Translations under genes and position numbers: made by a program
The notes under the pieces: generated by a model
Databases searched by the model: none
The model's input: the letters and a program-made list of their open reading frames with translations, nothing else
Told to the model about the DNA's origin: nothing
Part shown: one piece after another, positions 9,996-21,511 of the stretch
Numbering within the stretch: position 1 is the first letter of the stretch
Layout of the letters: the number at the start of each line of letters is the position of its first letter
Source of the DNA: Cytidiella melzeri
Taxonomy: Eukaryota; Basidiomycota; Agaricomycetes; Polyporales; Irpicaceae
DNA length: 64,000 nt
NCBI GenBank assembly: GCA_022592445.1
Contig: JABYQR010000188.1
Coordinates: 24,335 to 88,334 of the forward strand
Reading direction: 5' to 3'

Positions 9996-12900
9996 CTACG
10001 CCGCTGCTTTTGGCTTGCGAGTACGCAGGACACGGTCTGATACGGGCACAGCAGGTGGAGGGGGTGTCCGCTGCTGCTTCGACGTCCGGCGAGAGCGCTT
10101 CGTCGTATTTGTCTCTTCTCTGTCTTGGTCACGCCCCTCGTAGTATTCACCGTCGTCATCGCCACCACAATCGCCATCGTCGGGTTCAGATCCGACCTCT
10201 TCGTAATTGCGTTTGCGACCACGCCGTGGCGTCGAATTGACGGAACTTGCGATGGCGACGATGCTAGACTTGCCGTTGTTGTTGGCTTTCCTACGAGTCG
10301 CATTTGACCGTGATCCGTCACGTTTGGTCGCAGTTGCTGGTGTCGTAGATTCGAGTGGCAGAGCACTAGAAGACGTCGCGATCTCCTCTGCATTTGCGAC
10401 GTCAGATTCCTGCTGCTCGTGTGCGGCAACAGCTTCCGCAAGTTCCCTCATGGTCTTTGGTCTATCACCCAAAGCTGCAGTCGTAGCTTGAGTCAGGTCA
10501 GCTTCTAGTTCCCGGTTGTCCTCGACGTCGAACGTTTCGACCTGCGATGGCATGATAGACACTGTGGCTCCAGACAAGTCTTGTTCTTCTGCTTGCTTTG
10601 ACGAGCCTGCATAAGCCTCTTCGACGTGTGAACCAGTCAGCAGTTGTGGCGGGTCGAGGACGACGTGGACGTTCCGCGGCAACGTGTACGGCTGGACTAC
10701 AACGTCTGCCGTGTTTAGAAATCCGCCAGCTTCTTGTAGATCCTGTTCCGGCTGGATCTTAGTTGACATCGGCATTCCGTGACGAAGATACTGACCTGTT
10801 TGACTTCGACTATGAGAGGCTGTGATGCGTCCCTCCCCGCATACTGTTCCTGGAGGCGCTGTCGTATTCGCAAACCTTGGACGAGGCGCTGCCACCGCTT
10901 GATGACCTGCTCTTGTCGTTTATTCCGCCGTTTCTCTTCCGCCTCGTGTTCGGCCGCCCAATATGCCTGTTTGTGTAGACCGAAGCAGTTAGCACATTAG
11001 CCACACCAACAAGCTTGCAACGACGAGAGGAACAAATCGCGGTCACTTGACTTGGCGCACCTCAAGAAGCACCTCCTCATTTTCCGCAGCAACAACGACG
11101 CCCGTAATCAGAGGAAACGCACGTCGTTTCTTGAACTCAAAGCCAGTCTGACGCAATCACGAGACTCGTCAGTACATAAAATTAGGTGGGCAGGTGAATA
11201 CTGACGACTGCATCTCCGACATCGATTCCTATTTGACGCGCAATCTTCGCCACCCCCTTGACTGCATGCAGTATCGATGTGACATGTCAGTTTCAACACT
11301 AGATAGGCCAAATAGAACACTTGTACGTACATGGTACGTATGCGCCGCCAGCTGGCAGCATCGACGGCACGTATAGGTCAATGTTTCCAAAGTCGTTCTT
11401 CGGCACTTTGCCCTGTGCAGGATGGGTGAGGGATAAAACATCTCTGAACAAATATGATACGCACATCGAGTATAGGGTCTGGCCTGTACAGTTCTGTCTG
11501 ATTCTCTGCGTACATGGCCTGCATCACATCTTTCTCGCTAGAGAACCCCGGTCCTTGGTCCTCGCCCGCCACAGCAAGCCCATCTCCGTTGCGGTCTGCC
11601 ATAGCCATCTCGATAGCGCGTTTCTTGTTTACTGTGACGGCATGTTGCTTCACCCATTTCATGGGCTGACATCCTTCGCGGACTTTGCGACCTTGTCGCA
11701 TCCAGGTTTCGGCAGTCTTCAGGGTTACGACCGATGACCGTGGATAGACTGGTTCGCCGCGGAATTTTCCTAGCTCGACGAGCGGATAAATTACCTCGTC
11801 TCGTTTCAAATGTCGCTCAAGCACATATCTAGGGGAAATGCGTTGGAACAACGGCAACCACGACCTAGAAAAAGGCAGCTCACAGCGGATGATTCTTGAA
11901 TCCAGCCATCGACGTGGGCATCTGCTCCGTCATCTGCTTCACATGCAGCTCGTCGTCCTCGAGGTCATCTCGGTTCTAACAAATAAAATCTAGCTGAGTC
12001 CTGTCTCACACTCCTATCATCTCAGCTTATTACGCACCAAGCGATAAGGACGTCGTACAATAGCCATCACGCGCTCCCACCAGTCTTGCTTGCCCTTACC
12101 ACCTTGCTGCATCTTCGCCGTCTTTGCACCGAATTCCAGCGCATACCGCGGAGTCACATCTCGCGCATAGCCGTCCTCTTCAAATGCCACCACATATACC
12201 ATGCGATTCTCTACTCTTGCGCCAGTAGACGTGTTGAAGGCCGAACTGGGATCAAAGATCAGGCGTTTGTTGATTATGAACCGTACAGGGTCAACAGGTA
12301 ACCATCTGGCATCTGCGCGTGAGAAAACCTCCGTCCAGAAAACCGGTGCTGAACTAGTCGGATCGGGAGTATTCTCGCCTATGGAATAATGTAAGACACG
12401 GAAACACTGACACATGCTGGCAACACAACTAACGAGGTGGCTTGGCGGGGAGAGGAGCAGAGCCTAATTTGCGTCCCCGGCTCTTCCGGAGATTGATGAC
12501 AGGTGCAGCTTTCTGTTTGCCCTTGCCGTTGGACATTGGCGTGCTGCTCCCGCCGATAGTTTGTCCATTACCAGGAAATGCGGATCTGGTGACCGTTTCA
12601 GAGGAAATCTCGACTTCTTCCATCTCCGACTCGTCGTCTGCGGCTTTCTGCTTTCCCTTGTCATTCGACTTCTTCGGTTTCTTCTTGACCGCAGCCTTGG
12701 GCTTGCCAACGTTCGCTTGCCAAGGAACACTCTGTAAACTCACCACAAGCCGCGCAGGTATCCCCAGTGCGCGACAAAGTGCAGTGAATAGCTGCGCACT
12801 GACATCCCTTGATCCTCTACGCATTAGCGCGTGTTTCATCAGGCTCTTCTCACTACGAATGAGTTCTCCAGCGTCTTCATCGTCACTTTCGTCTTCAGAG

Positions 12901-13610
12901 TCTCTAGCGCGACCTTTGCCTTTACGATCTGAAACTTTAGCGGCCTTGGCTTTGAGTTCCTTCTCAACATCTTCGTACGTGCGGTTGCGTATGTGCCCAG
13001 TCGGAAGCACCATGAAGGTCTTGTACCACCATTCTACCAGACGTGTCATAGCCGATTCAAACATACGCCCTCGTCTGGTTGCCTCCGGGACCCGAGACTT
13101 GTGTATCATGGCAAACGCATTTTGGAGATCCATGGGCGCCAGTGACAGAAGTCTGGCCTAATGTAACGGCCAGGGCTGTCACAAGACACTCTCAGGTTCA
13201 CTGACAATGGGGCACTTACCTTGAGCAAGTCGTCGTTCAACCACTTGTTCCGCACACTTGCGTTTCCCAGTAACAGTATGGTGTGCATCTTATGGCAAGC
13301 GAGACGAGCAACCCGTGCCGCATGCACTGCTGCAGCTCGTTTCCTGCTCACAAGCTTAGTTACGCCTTGTATCACGCTAAGAGCACGATGCTTACTTGGC
13401 TGAGTCGTCAACCTTTGGACGAGCGTGTAGGGTGATCTCTATGTTTGGTTTCACTGCGGTTGAAGGCCCCTCTCCTACACCTTCCTCAGGCTCCTCCGCC
13501 ACCGCCGCCGCAATGGTTGGATCGGCGACCGGGACGGCGACTTCCTCCCAGTCGAAATCCTCGTCACTTTCGTCGGCCAAGTCAAAACTGTTATCATTCC
13601 TGGTAGACAT
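9996..13610 (-). CDS. RAD4: DNA repair protein RAD4 / XPC homologue
   Basis: Recognises helix-distorting DNA damage and starts nucleotide excision repair, in complex with a RAD23-type partner. Eleven exons give a consistent frame of 1,004 residues: 13610-13396, 13346-13220, 13157-12434, 12378-12038, 11975-11884, 11828-11465, 11412-11331, 11261-11206, 11147-11061, 10966-10796 and 10751-9996. The last acceptor could lie 6 bp earlier. The transglutaminase-like fold covers roughly residues 85-480 (LACHKMHTILLLGNASVRNKW; FWTEVFSRADARWLPVDP) with a disordered Lys/Glu-rich insert near 290-350. Beta-hairpin domains follow (HPLYVLERHLKRDEVIYP; GKVPKNDFGNIDLYVPSML; TGFEFKKRRAFPLITGVVVA). The last ~250 residues are acidic and disordered, ending in a basic stretch. 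It is divergently arranged with the H15-like gene. Confidence 0.93.
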
Positions 13611-14724
13611 AGTCGTTGAGGTTGATGTCGCACGACGTGACGGTTAACGCGTCTGGTCTGGAAGCAGAGTCAGATCGGACGCGTCGAATGCGCAACCACT
13701 GAGCGCATCACAAACGATCAAACCGGCAACATCCGAATTAGCGCTACTCATGACGATGTACTGCGACTGAAGAAAGCATCCAAGAAATTCATGTGTCGAA
13801 GCTTTTCTTGAAGCACGGAGCCCAGTGGCAGCGTACGGAAGATTGCACGGTACAGATTATTGGTAGGGCTATACTAACACCACAATCGTCCTCATTCACG
13901 GCATTCAAGTAGGGAGCAAAAGTTGCAGCCGAACGAGAGGAGCGTCTCGCTATGAGACGCAGTGCGAATATCCGTCGGTGTGGTCCAAGTCCACCAAGTA
14001 CAGTTGCAGTTCGATATAAGACGGGAGGTCGGGGAGGGAAAGGTAGTCGAGCCAGCCGTCGACCCCCCTGGCTTTCGTACGCTAGGCAGTTTGCAAAGTA
14101 CCGCTGTCCAACACGCATACATAGGCACGCATGACAAAGTCATGGTCAAACAGCAACATGAAGGCCGGCACGTCCCTGTCACAGATATACAATGCATGCG
14201 CCTCAACGACGGCATATTGACGACTGGCAATGTTTGCTCTTGCTCTATAAACGCCTATGCTGGCCCCGTCCTCTAAGATGAGATCTTCAAGTAGTGGATC
14301 ACAGTGAGACAATGAGGCTGACCTGCTAAACTCGTGGCTGCTACAGCTCGCCAGCACAATAAGGCTCTGCGTCAACTGGCGCAAGGATGCCTCATCAGCA
14401 CTGATGCTTCGCAGGCCAGGCCAGGCAAAATTGCCATTATTGTGCAGCGAGCTTCAGTGCGCGCTGGCCAAGACTGGTCAAAGCTGCTATTCATGTTGAC
14501 TCACGAAGGAAATGAACCTACCGCTAAGCAGTGTTTCAAAGTTTCCCACACACGCACACGATACGAATGCGTTTCCGACAACCTGGAGTATTCTGAAGGC
14601 GGCGAGGGACAAGTAAGCTTATGAGGGCGGAGCGGCGGGTCACAAGTCACTCGTGTCACATTGTCGGGCGGGGTGGCTGAAAATCCTGTCTGGTAAAACT
14701 GTGCAGTCACTGTATAGCCCACTC
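13611..14724. other. intergenic region between divergent genes
   Basis: About 1.1 kb between the RAD4 start and the next plus-strand gene. Short minus-strand frames at 13790-14390 look weakly coding-like (for example a run with YIELQLYLVDLDHTD), but no chain of frames gives a family I recognise and no clear start and stop can be joined. Promoters of both flanking genes must lie here. Confidence 0.4.
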
Positions 14725-17170
14725 ATGCCGACCCCCGGGCCCGCTTCTGAACCACATCTTCTACCACAACTATTACAAAAGGAGGCTGACAACACAACAG
14801 TTGGTGACAACGGTATTAGCCAACCAGGTCTGCCCATGAAGGGATTGCGTTGCAGCAGTACGCTCACACCGCTTTTTTCGTTGTAGAGAATGTTCAGCAC
14901 CAGAAGAGGACCTACTTGAGTCTGCTTCCGCCTGACCAGATCATCGAGCTGTGTTTGACTTTTGAGCAACATGTTCCTCTACCCATTAGAGCGAGCTTAT
15001 GGCCTCTCGACCTCGAGGCTGAGATATCTGAACTTCACAACAACACGAACAACGTGCTGCCTGCATATGTGCTACCTCCAACTACACCTTCGTCAGATCA
15101 TATAGCTCAGCCCACAAAGCTTGCATTGCCAAGTACACCGTCGCAGCTTGTTCACCCTCCTGGAATTCGATCGCCAACTGAATTGCCTGTGCAGCCTTTG
15201 GACGCGTCGTTTCCCACGTCGTCTGGGGACACACCTGCTGAAAATGCTACTGAAGCTACTGAAGCTGGGTCAACAGCGAAAGATGCGCCAATCGCTGTAG
15301 ATGCTTCGTCTGGCCAAACTGAAAGCTCCTCTGCGGAACAGTTTGGCAGCGGACCCTCCGCTGGCGAAAATCCGCGGTCGCTCAGTCAAATGTTTTTGGG
15401 GACGAAGAAAAAGGATGTATCGAATTTGTCTGCTTCGAGCAAAGAGGACATTGGAACATCGTTGTCAAAAGTCCTCCTCCCTCCATCTACGTCCTCTGGT
15501 ACTTCTCAAGGCACTGCGGTTCATCCTGGACCTTATCCTTATGCACCTTACGGTTATCCATTACCGCCAGGGTATCCTCCGCCTTCGGCGCAAGCTGCGT
15601 ATCCACATACTCCTTACTACCCTCCTCCTGCCGCTGTCCCGGGATATCCGTCTCACTACCCTGGATATCCGCACTATCCACCACCACCTGGATATCCGAC
15701 TCATCAGCCTCCACCCCCGCCACCGCCGCCTGTATCAAGCGAAGATTTGCCAAGCTATGAGGACATGATTGTGGAGGCATTGATGGCTATTAGAGAACCT
15801 GAGGGGGCGGCGCCGAAGGATTTGTTCTCGTGGATGGGTGCGAGGTGGCCTCTACAAACGAACTTCAGGCCAAGTGCAAGCCAGGCGTTGCAGAAGGCCT
15901 TCAGGCGAGGAAGGTTAGAAAAGATGTCTGGAGGACGGTATAGGCTGAACCCTAATTGGGAGGGTGGGGCGGTCAGTGCTTGTTCTCTCTTTGTCGTGTG
16001 CTACGTTCATATTCGTGGATGTGTCGTCACTACTAGACTTCCAAAAGGACGACACGTCGACCTCAGACCCTTGCTCAAACAAATTATGCGATGCAACAGT
16101 CAACATCATCGCAAACAGCACCTTCTTCATCACCGTTCACGCACTCACCCCTTCCACACCGATCTCGTACATCCACTCCCCCGCAACACACAGCTCAGCA
16201 ACAACCATATGGTGCTTACGCTTATGCCTACGGCAGCTTTCCGGGATTCCCGGGCTACACGTCGTTCAGCGCCCGTCCCGCAGCAAAATCTACGCAGGCT
16301 GGTTCTGCTACCTCGACGACCGTCAAATTTACTCTTCCGATCGCAGTAAATACGGTCACAAAGAAGTCGACATCGTCAACTGGCAAGGAGAAAGATGCCT
16401 CTGGTGCCGATGCGGGGAGCGATGCTTGGTTGGCAGCTCAGCATATTCTGAAAGCCATCAACTTCGGCTCGTTGCAAGATGGCTCCACGGACGCTTCTAC
16501 TGCTCCATCGAGTTCTCTCAGAGCTGGTACGAGTAGTACTGCACATCTGCCTCCGATCATGGCTAGCCTTAATATAGATGTTCACGCTGCCGTAGAGGAC
16601 GACGGCTTAGGCAGGACAACACTAACAGGCGAAGAGCGGGCAGCACTGCAAGCCCAACTCGCCTTGCTGGCTGCTCAGCTGAGCGAGATTGCTGCTGAGG
16701 AGGTCGAGAAGGGCGAAAACGAGGATTCGACTCAGGCTATGGTGGAAGAGCGACCATCACAGCCGGATTTGTTCCCACAGGTGTCGCAGATTGTGGTGAC
16801 TACGCCGAGAGAGTTTCAAGTTCCTAGTTCGAGCATGATCATGGATGTCAATCAGTTTTCAGATGATGATTCGGGATTCACTCTCCTCGCTCCGGCTGCA
16901 GGGCTTCCTGGCAAGCTGCCCATCGCACACTTCTGCGCAACGCACAATCAACATACGTCTACACCTGTTACTACGGAAAATATACCAGATGCTCCACAAC
17001 ACCCGGCAGGCCCTGTCGCAAAATCGTCAACTCACGCTCAGGGCGCCCCACCTGCAGAAACCGCGTCTCCGTCGCCTGACATGGCGCTCGAGGAGGAGTC
17101 GGACGAGGATGAGGACATGGAGATGGTTGACGTGGATAGTTATATGCAATCCGAAGGCATGCGGGCATAA
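14725..17170 (+). CDS. H15-like (linker-histone fold) proline-rich protein
   Basis: The main exon (open from about 14820 to 15971) has a conserved N-terminal helix region (RTYLSLLPPDQIIELCLTFE), a Ser/Thr/Pro linker, a Tyr-Pro-rich run (PYGYPLPPGYPPP and similar), then residues SYEDMIVEALMAIREPEGA...RRGRLEKMSGGRYRLNPNW, which look like the winged-helix H15 domain of linker histones. An intron at 15972-16035 joins to a Gln/Ser/Pro-rich exon ending in a very acidic tail (ALEEESDEDEDMEMVDVDSY) at 17170. The first ATG is placed at 14725 (MPTPGPASEP), but the join to the main exon is unresolved, so the 5' end is uncertain. It probably acts in the nucleus on DNA or chromatin (inference from the fold). 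No precise function can be given. Confidence 0.7.
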
Positions 17171-18127
17171 GGTCTTTGCGGGTCTGTCTTTGAAATGCTA
17201 TCGTGACCTTTTGCTGTATGTTTTCGCGACTATCCCATTATCATCCTGTCCAGGCTGCACTCTGCACCTCACTGAATACAACTAGCGCATGGAGTATTGG
17301 TCATTTTTTATCGTCACGCTCGCTGGCTGCATACTAAAGACGTCACTGGCGCGATTGTTAAGATATACAGTGGACAGCAGCAGAAGGCTTTTCTTTCAGC
17401 GCACTACCGTTGCAGCTTTTCATGGGTCACCCTCGTCCAGTTACCCTATGAACGTCGCTGACATTTTTTGTCATGAAATGCGACCTGACCTCCCTCGCGA
17501 TCCTTTTCAGGAATGGCCTCATCTAGCGTTTCCTGTTTTGATGCAGTCATCAGCCCGAAAAGAAGGACAATAGCGAACACACGCAGGCATGAGTGCGCGC
17601 ACTGTCGGTTGGTGATGTGTTACGGCATCGCTCTGGAGGTGTTTGAGTAAGTTAATCTGACGGCACCCATAGTGTCTGACTGGAGCGGTGGTTTTGTAAT
17701 TCGCTCGAAGCTTGGAAGTCGCATAATTGAAAATTTTGGAGATAAATACTCTGCGGCTTTGCTCACTTGCCTTTTGAGACAATCTCTTCGACTTGCTAGT
17801 GAGTACTGGAGTTTAAATAGCCTATATAGGCAAGCACAGCCGTGGTGGCGCATGCGTGTTACTTATGGGCGCTCTTTCCAGGAAACAGACACAGTACCGC
17901 AAGCTACTGTGCTGTATTTTTATATCGAGATTCAGTCTGCTGTTCTAGTAACTCTCAGCTTAAGCTTGAAGCTGCGCAAGATTATTGCTCTCGAAATCTG
18001 GAGAAACTTCTACGATATCACGTGCCATCAGGAAGTAGCGTGCGTCATCCTGGCGTACGCGTACAACTTTATTAGACTTTCAAAGGTACAACTGAGCTTT
18101 CCTTCTTCAACTCCCATCTCTCAGCAG
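17171..18127. other. intergenic region
   Basis: About 950 bp between two plus-strand genes. A plus-strand frame is open from about 17672 into the start of the next gene, but its residues before MSKVQLYVYD show no family pattern and are read as 5' flank. Nothing else is seen. Confidence 0.5.
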
Positions 18128-20557
18128 ATGAGTAAAGTACAACTCTATGTCTACGATCTCAGCAACGGCCTCGCGAGACAGCTCTCGAGACAGTTGACAG
18201 GCAGGCAAATCGACGGGGTCTGGTGAGCATACGCTTTCCTAATCATTCGGGGCTTCTGTGTTATTGACATGAAGTACAGGCATACCTCTGTTGTTGTCTA
18301 TGGCAAGGAGATCTTTTACGGACAAGGCATATCAATAACCGCACCAGGCCAATCACATGTACGTGTCATGACCCCTCCGAATGTAACATTCGTATTGATT
18401 TGCATGTCATTTCATAGCATGGCCAGCCGCTTCAAGTGGTGGATATGGGGGAGACAGCGATAGATGAGGCTACGTTCCATGAATTCTTGGACGAGATGAG
18501 AGAGCACTACACCGCCGACAAAGTGTGTATCGTAATCTATCGCTCTGTGTACCATAATTGACCTTAATTGAAACTAAGTACCATCTGCTAGGTGTGTTCA
18601 TCCAATCCAGCGACGTTGAATGGGCCCACTTACCACAATGATAGACTTCAACTGCAACTCGTTCACTAATGATTGCATCGGTCTGCTCACTGGAGGTTCC
18701 ATCCCTGACTGGATTAAGGGTAAGCCTTCTCATCGAACAAAGATGAAGATGATGTATCCAACATGACATGTCACTAGATCTCCCTTCCGATATCTTATCA
18801 ACGCCTTTCGGCGCAGCCTTACGCCCCACTATCGATGCTATGTTCCGTAGGCCGGTACCAGGCGCACAGCCATCTGTTCCAGTCATCCAGCCACAGGCAG
18901 CGTCTGCCGCAGCAGCAGCATCACCCAACCCAGCTCTTGCATCTACACTCCTACAGGCCGTCGCTAATCAAGCTTTTTCCTCGCAAAGTGCCACAGCGGC
19001 GACCAATGCTCTGTCAAATGGGCGATCATCAAACTCTTCGATCGCCACGGTGGCAGCACCGATACACATTTGCACAAACACCGCGTCTTTCCACAATGTC
19101 TTGAGCACACATCGAGCTGTCATTGCGATGTTCACATCGCAGACTTGTCCTCCCTGTCGGATGATAGAACCTGTCTTCGAGAGGCTCGCGCACGAGCGAA
19201 CACAAAATGCTGTGGTCGGTGGTGGTGGTGGCATAGCGTTTGTAAAGGTCGATTTAGGAGCTGGTATGGCGAACACGGTTGCTGGGGAGTATGGTGTTCG
19301 CGTAACGCCGACGTTCCTGTTCTTCAAGGATGGTACCAAGGTAAGTTGTGGAATAGAGACATCACAGTTGCAATTTGATCCTTGTAATGTATAGGCGCAC
19401 GAGATGAAGGGCGCGAATGCTGCAGATCTCCAGTCGCAGATCGACTTTCTTCTATGGGAAACATATCCACGTGAGCATGCTATTATACAGGCCACAAGAA
19501 TGGATGTGCTGACGACTGTGCAGCCCATCCGCATACTCAGAAGTCCATATCTGCCCTCGACTCTGTGTCAACCGATCCAATTCTGTTCACCCAAGTCCCC
19601 GCACTTGACACTGTCTTAGCGAAGCTGACATCTTTTATCGACAAGTCATCTTTACCGCCGACCTCCTCCCAGGCTACCAAGCACACACTAACAAATAAGA
19701 TTGTTCCTTGGCTCAAGGCTCGCTTTCCTGTAATAAAGCCCACGAATGCAGTCAAGACACCACCTGCATCCAGTCAGCTACTCTCACATTGGACTGAAAC
19801 GACTCGTGAGCTCTGTGCAGTACTCCCTCCTACGGAACTGTTCCCGCTAGTAGATATGTGGCGTCTTGCTCTCCTAGACGGATCAGTGGCAAACTACTGC
19901 ACATCTAGTCCGAGGAGCACGACTGACCCAGTTCAACTCCTCCTAGTTCAAGGTGTGGCAAACATGGGTCAAGCCGTTCCAGCACGCAATTACACCTTGA
20001 CATTACTACGGATGCTGTCGAACGTATTTTCTTCTCCTGCGCTAGCTTCGGCTATGGTGAAACGGAGAGCTCTCACGACCATCCTCGTCAACAATTTGCT
20101 ACATGATGACGCGGTGGTCAGGACTGCTGCTGCGAGTTTGGGATTCAACGTCGCCGCTTTCGTGCAGAAGGAGAGGTTGGAGCAAGTGAGGCAGAAATAC
20201 GGGCCGTTTGCGAAGTCGGAAGAAGATGGTGACTGGGAGGTGGAGATTGTTAGCGCTGTGATTGAGGCTATACAGAATGAGAAGGACAGTGAGGAAATAG
20301 GTGAGTGGTTGTGGCACGTGTATATATGTCATACTAGCTGATCGTCGTCTCTTGTAGTCCATCGCTTGGTGGCCTGCCTAGCATTTCTTCTGCGTTTCTC
20401 TCCGGTCCACGACTCGCACGTTGGGTCACTTCTGGAAGTCCTACAGGCGAAGGAGACACTGAAATCGAAGCTGAACAGTTCAGGGTTCTCGCCTAATGGT
20501 GTTAAGGGACCTGCTCTGCAAAAGCTGATCACGCAAGTAGCTGACCAGCTGTGCTGA
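18128..20557 (+). CDS. PPPDE - thioredoxin - PUL domain fusion protein
   Basis: Nine exons join in phase to 660 residues: 18128-18222, 18280-18358, 18418-18522, 18579-18591 (13 bp), 18645-18719, 18778-19340, 19395-19470, 19524-20300 and 20358-20557. Residues 1-125 are a PPPDE (DeSI-type) cysteine isopeptidase-like domain with catalytic His33 (WHTSVVVYG) and Cys101 (DFNCNSFTND). After an Ala/Ser-rich linker comes a thioredoxin domain with CPPC at about 246-249 (FTSQTCPPCRMIEP) and cis-Pro in GVRVTPTFLFFKDG. The C-terminal half is a helical PUL domain (Cdc48/p97-binding repeat). Family knowledge suggests a role in ubiquitin or SUMO removal linked to Cdc48; the substrate is unknown. All key residues are present, so the gene looks functional. 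Confidence 0.9.
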
Positions 20558-21174
20558 GAGCGGCGATATGATTCGTTCATATTGATGCTGTAGTCGGCCG
20601 GCTGGCAGGCAGTAAATCACACCTCAGCAGTCGTGCAGCGTTATATACTTTCCTTCGCGTAACCGTATGAATGTACTCTATAAACTTTATATTCAGACAT
20701 TCAAAACTTTGTACATCATAGCCCATCCGCGCACGGCGTCGGCGCGTTCAACCACGATCTACTTGAGTGCATCATTCCTGCCAATGTCCATGCACCGAAG
20801 ACGGCGTAGTACAGATTTCTGGTAGGTCTGTTCTTGTTTTCCAGGTATCTTCGTGGACTACAATACCGGTATAGGTAGTGAGAATCGCTGCCAGGTCTTG
20901 GTGGCAGTGTCCCATTGGCACCAGGAGGGGTAGCGTGGGTACCGGTCTTCTCGCCTCTAAGAACTGAATCAGACGGTTGTTGTCATGCATTTTTGAAGTG
21001 TTCAGCTGCAGTTCGGCAAGCGACGGGAATAGTTGGACGTTGAGAGAGAGGAGGGCTAGCTAGGCGTCGATACCCTTGAAGAGGAGTTTCCATACACTCA
21101 GTGCCTCAAACATAGTAACTTGACCTTGTCATTCCCAATCATAATCATAGTGTACAGATACTTTGTGCCTGGAG
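20558..21174. other. 3' flank and intergenic region
   Basis: No gene is seen. It lies between the PUL-protein stop and the left end of the Plavaka-type transposon. Confidence 0.5.
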
Positions 21175-21203
21175 CGCATCAGGGAACAAGTCCGCCGCTA
21201 CGG
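21175..21203 (+). repeat. left inverted repeat of the Plavaka-type element
   Basis: CGCATCAGGGAACAAGTCCG followed by CCGCTACGG. The reverse complement of 27374-27420 carries CGCATCAGGAAACA, a gap, then AAGTCCG and CTACGG. GTAGC-rich sequence follows inside. Confidence 0.5.
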
Positions 21204-21511
21204 GAAGCTACGTAGCAGTTGCAACAGTCGTAGTTATCGTAGACAAGTACCCTATCCTGGAGCGCTACGGATCACACCCCCAACTCCGTAGCACTCCGTA
21301 CCATGTACTGTGTAGCACCGTAGCATTATTCCGTAGCATTGTGATTAAGTTGTCGCTGCTCCGTAGTACTGGTAATGTAGCTCCTGTAGCTCTCGTAATG
21401 CATGTTTCTGGCAGACAATTGGTATTCCATCGCGAACAAATCAATAACATTAGCTAAACTATGAAGTTATGGTACCCGACTGGTACCGGTTACTGGGGTA
21501 TCCGTCAAAAT

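Noticed and set aside
12442..13161. Plus-strand 239-codon frame
   Set aside because: It lies antisense to RAD4 exon 3, whose splicing and motifs are clear; Ser/Leu-rich composition is that of a shadow frame.
13347..13395. A 19-bp intron in RAD4 (GTAAGC to TTAG)
   Set aside because: Far too short; the 49-bp choice keeps phase and has a branch-like CTAA.
13789..14384. Possible small minus-strand gene
   Set aside because: Short frames look weakly coding, but no start, splice and stop chain or family could be supported.
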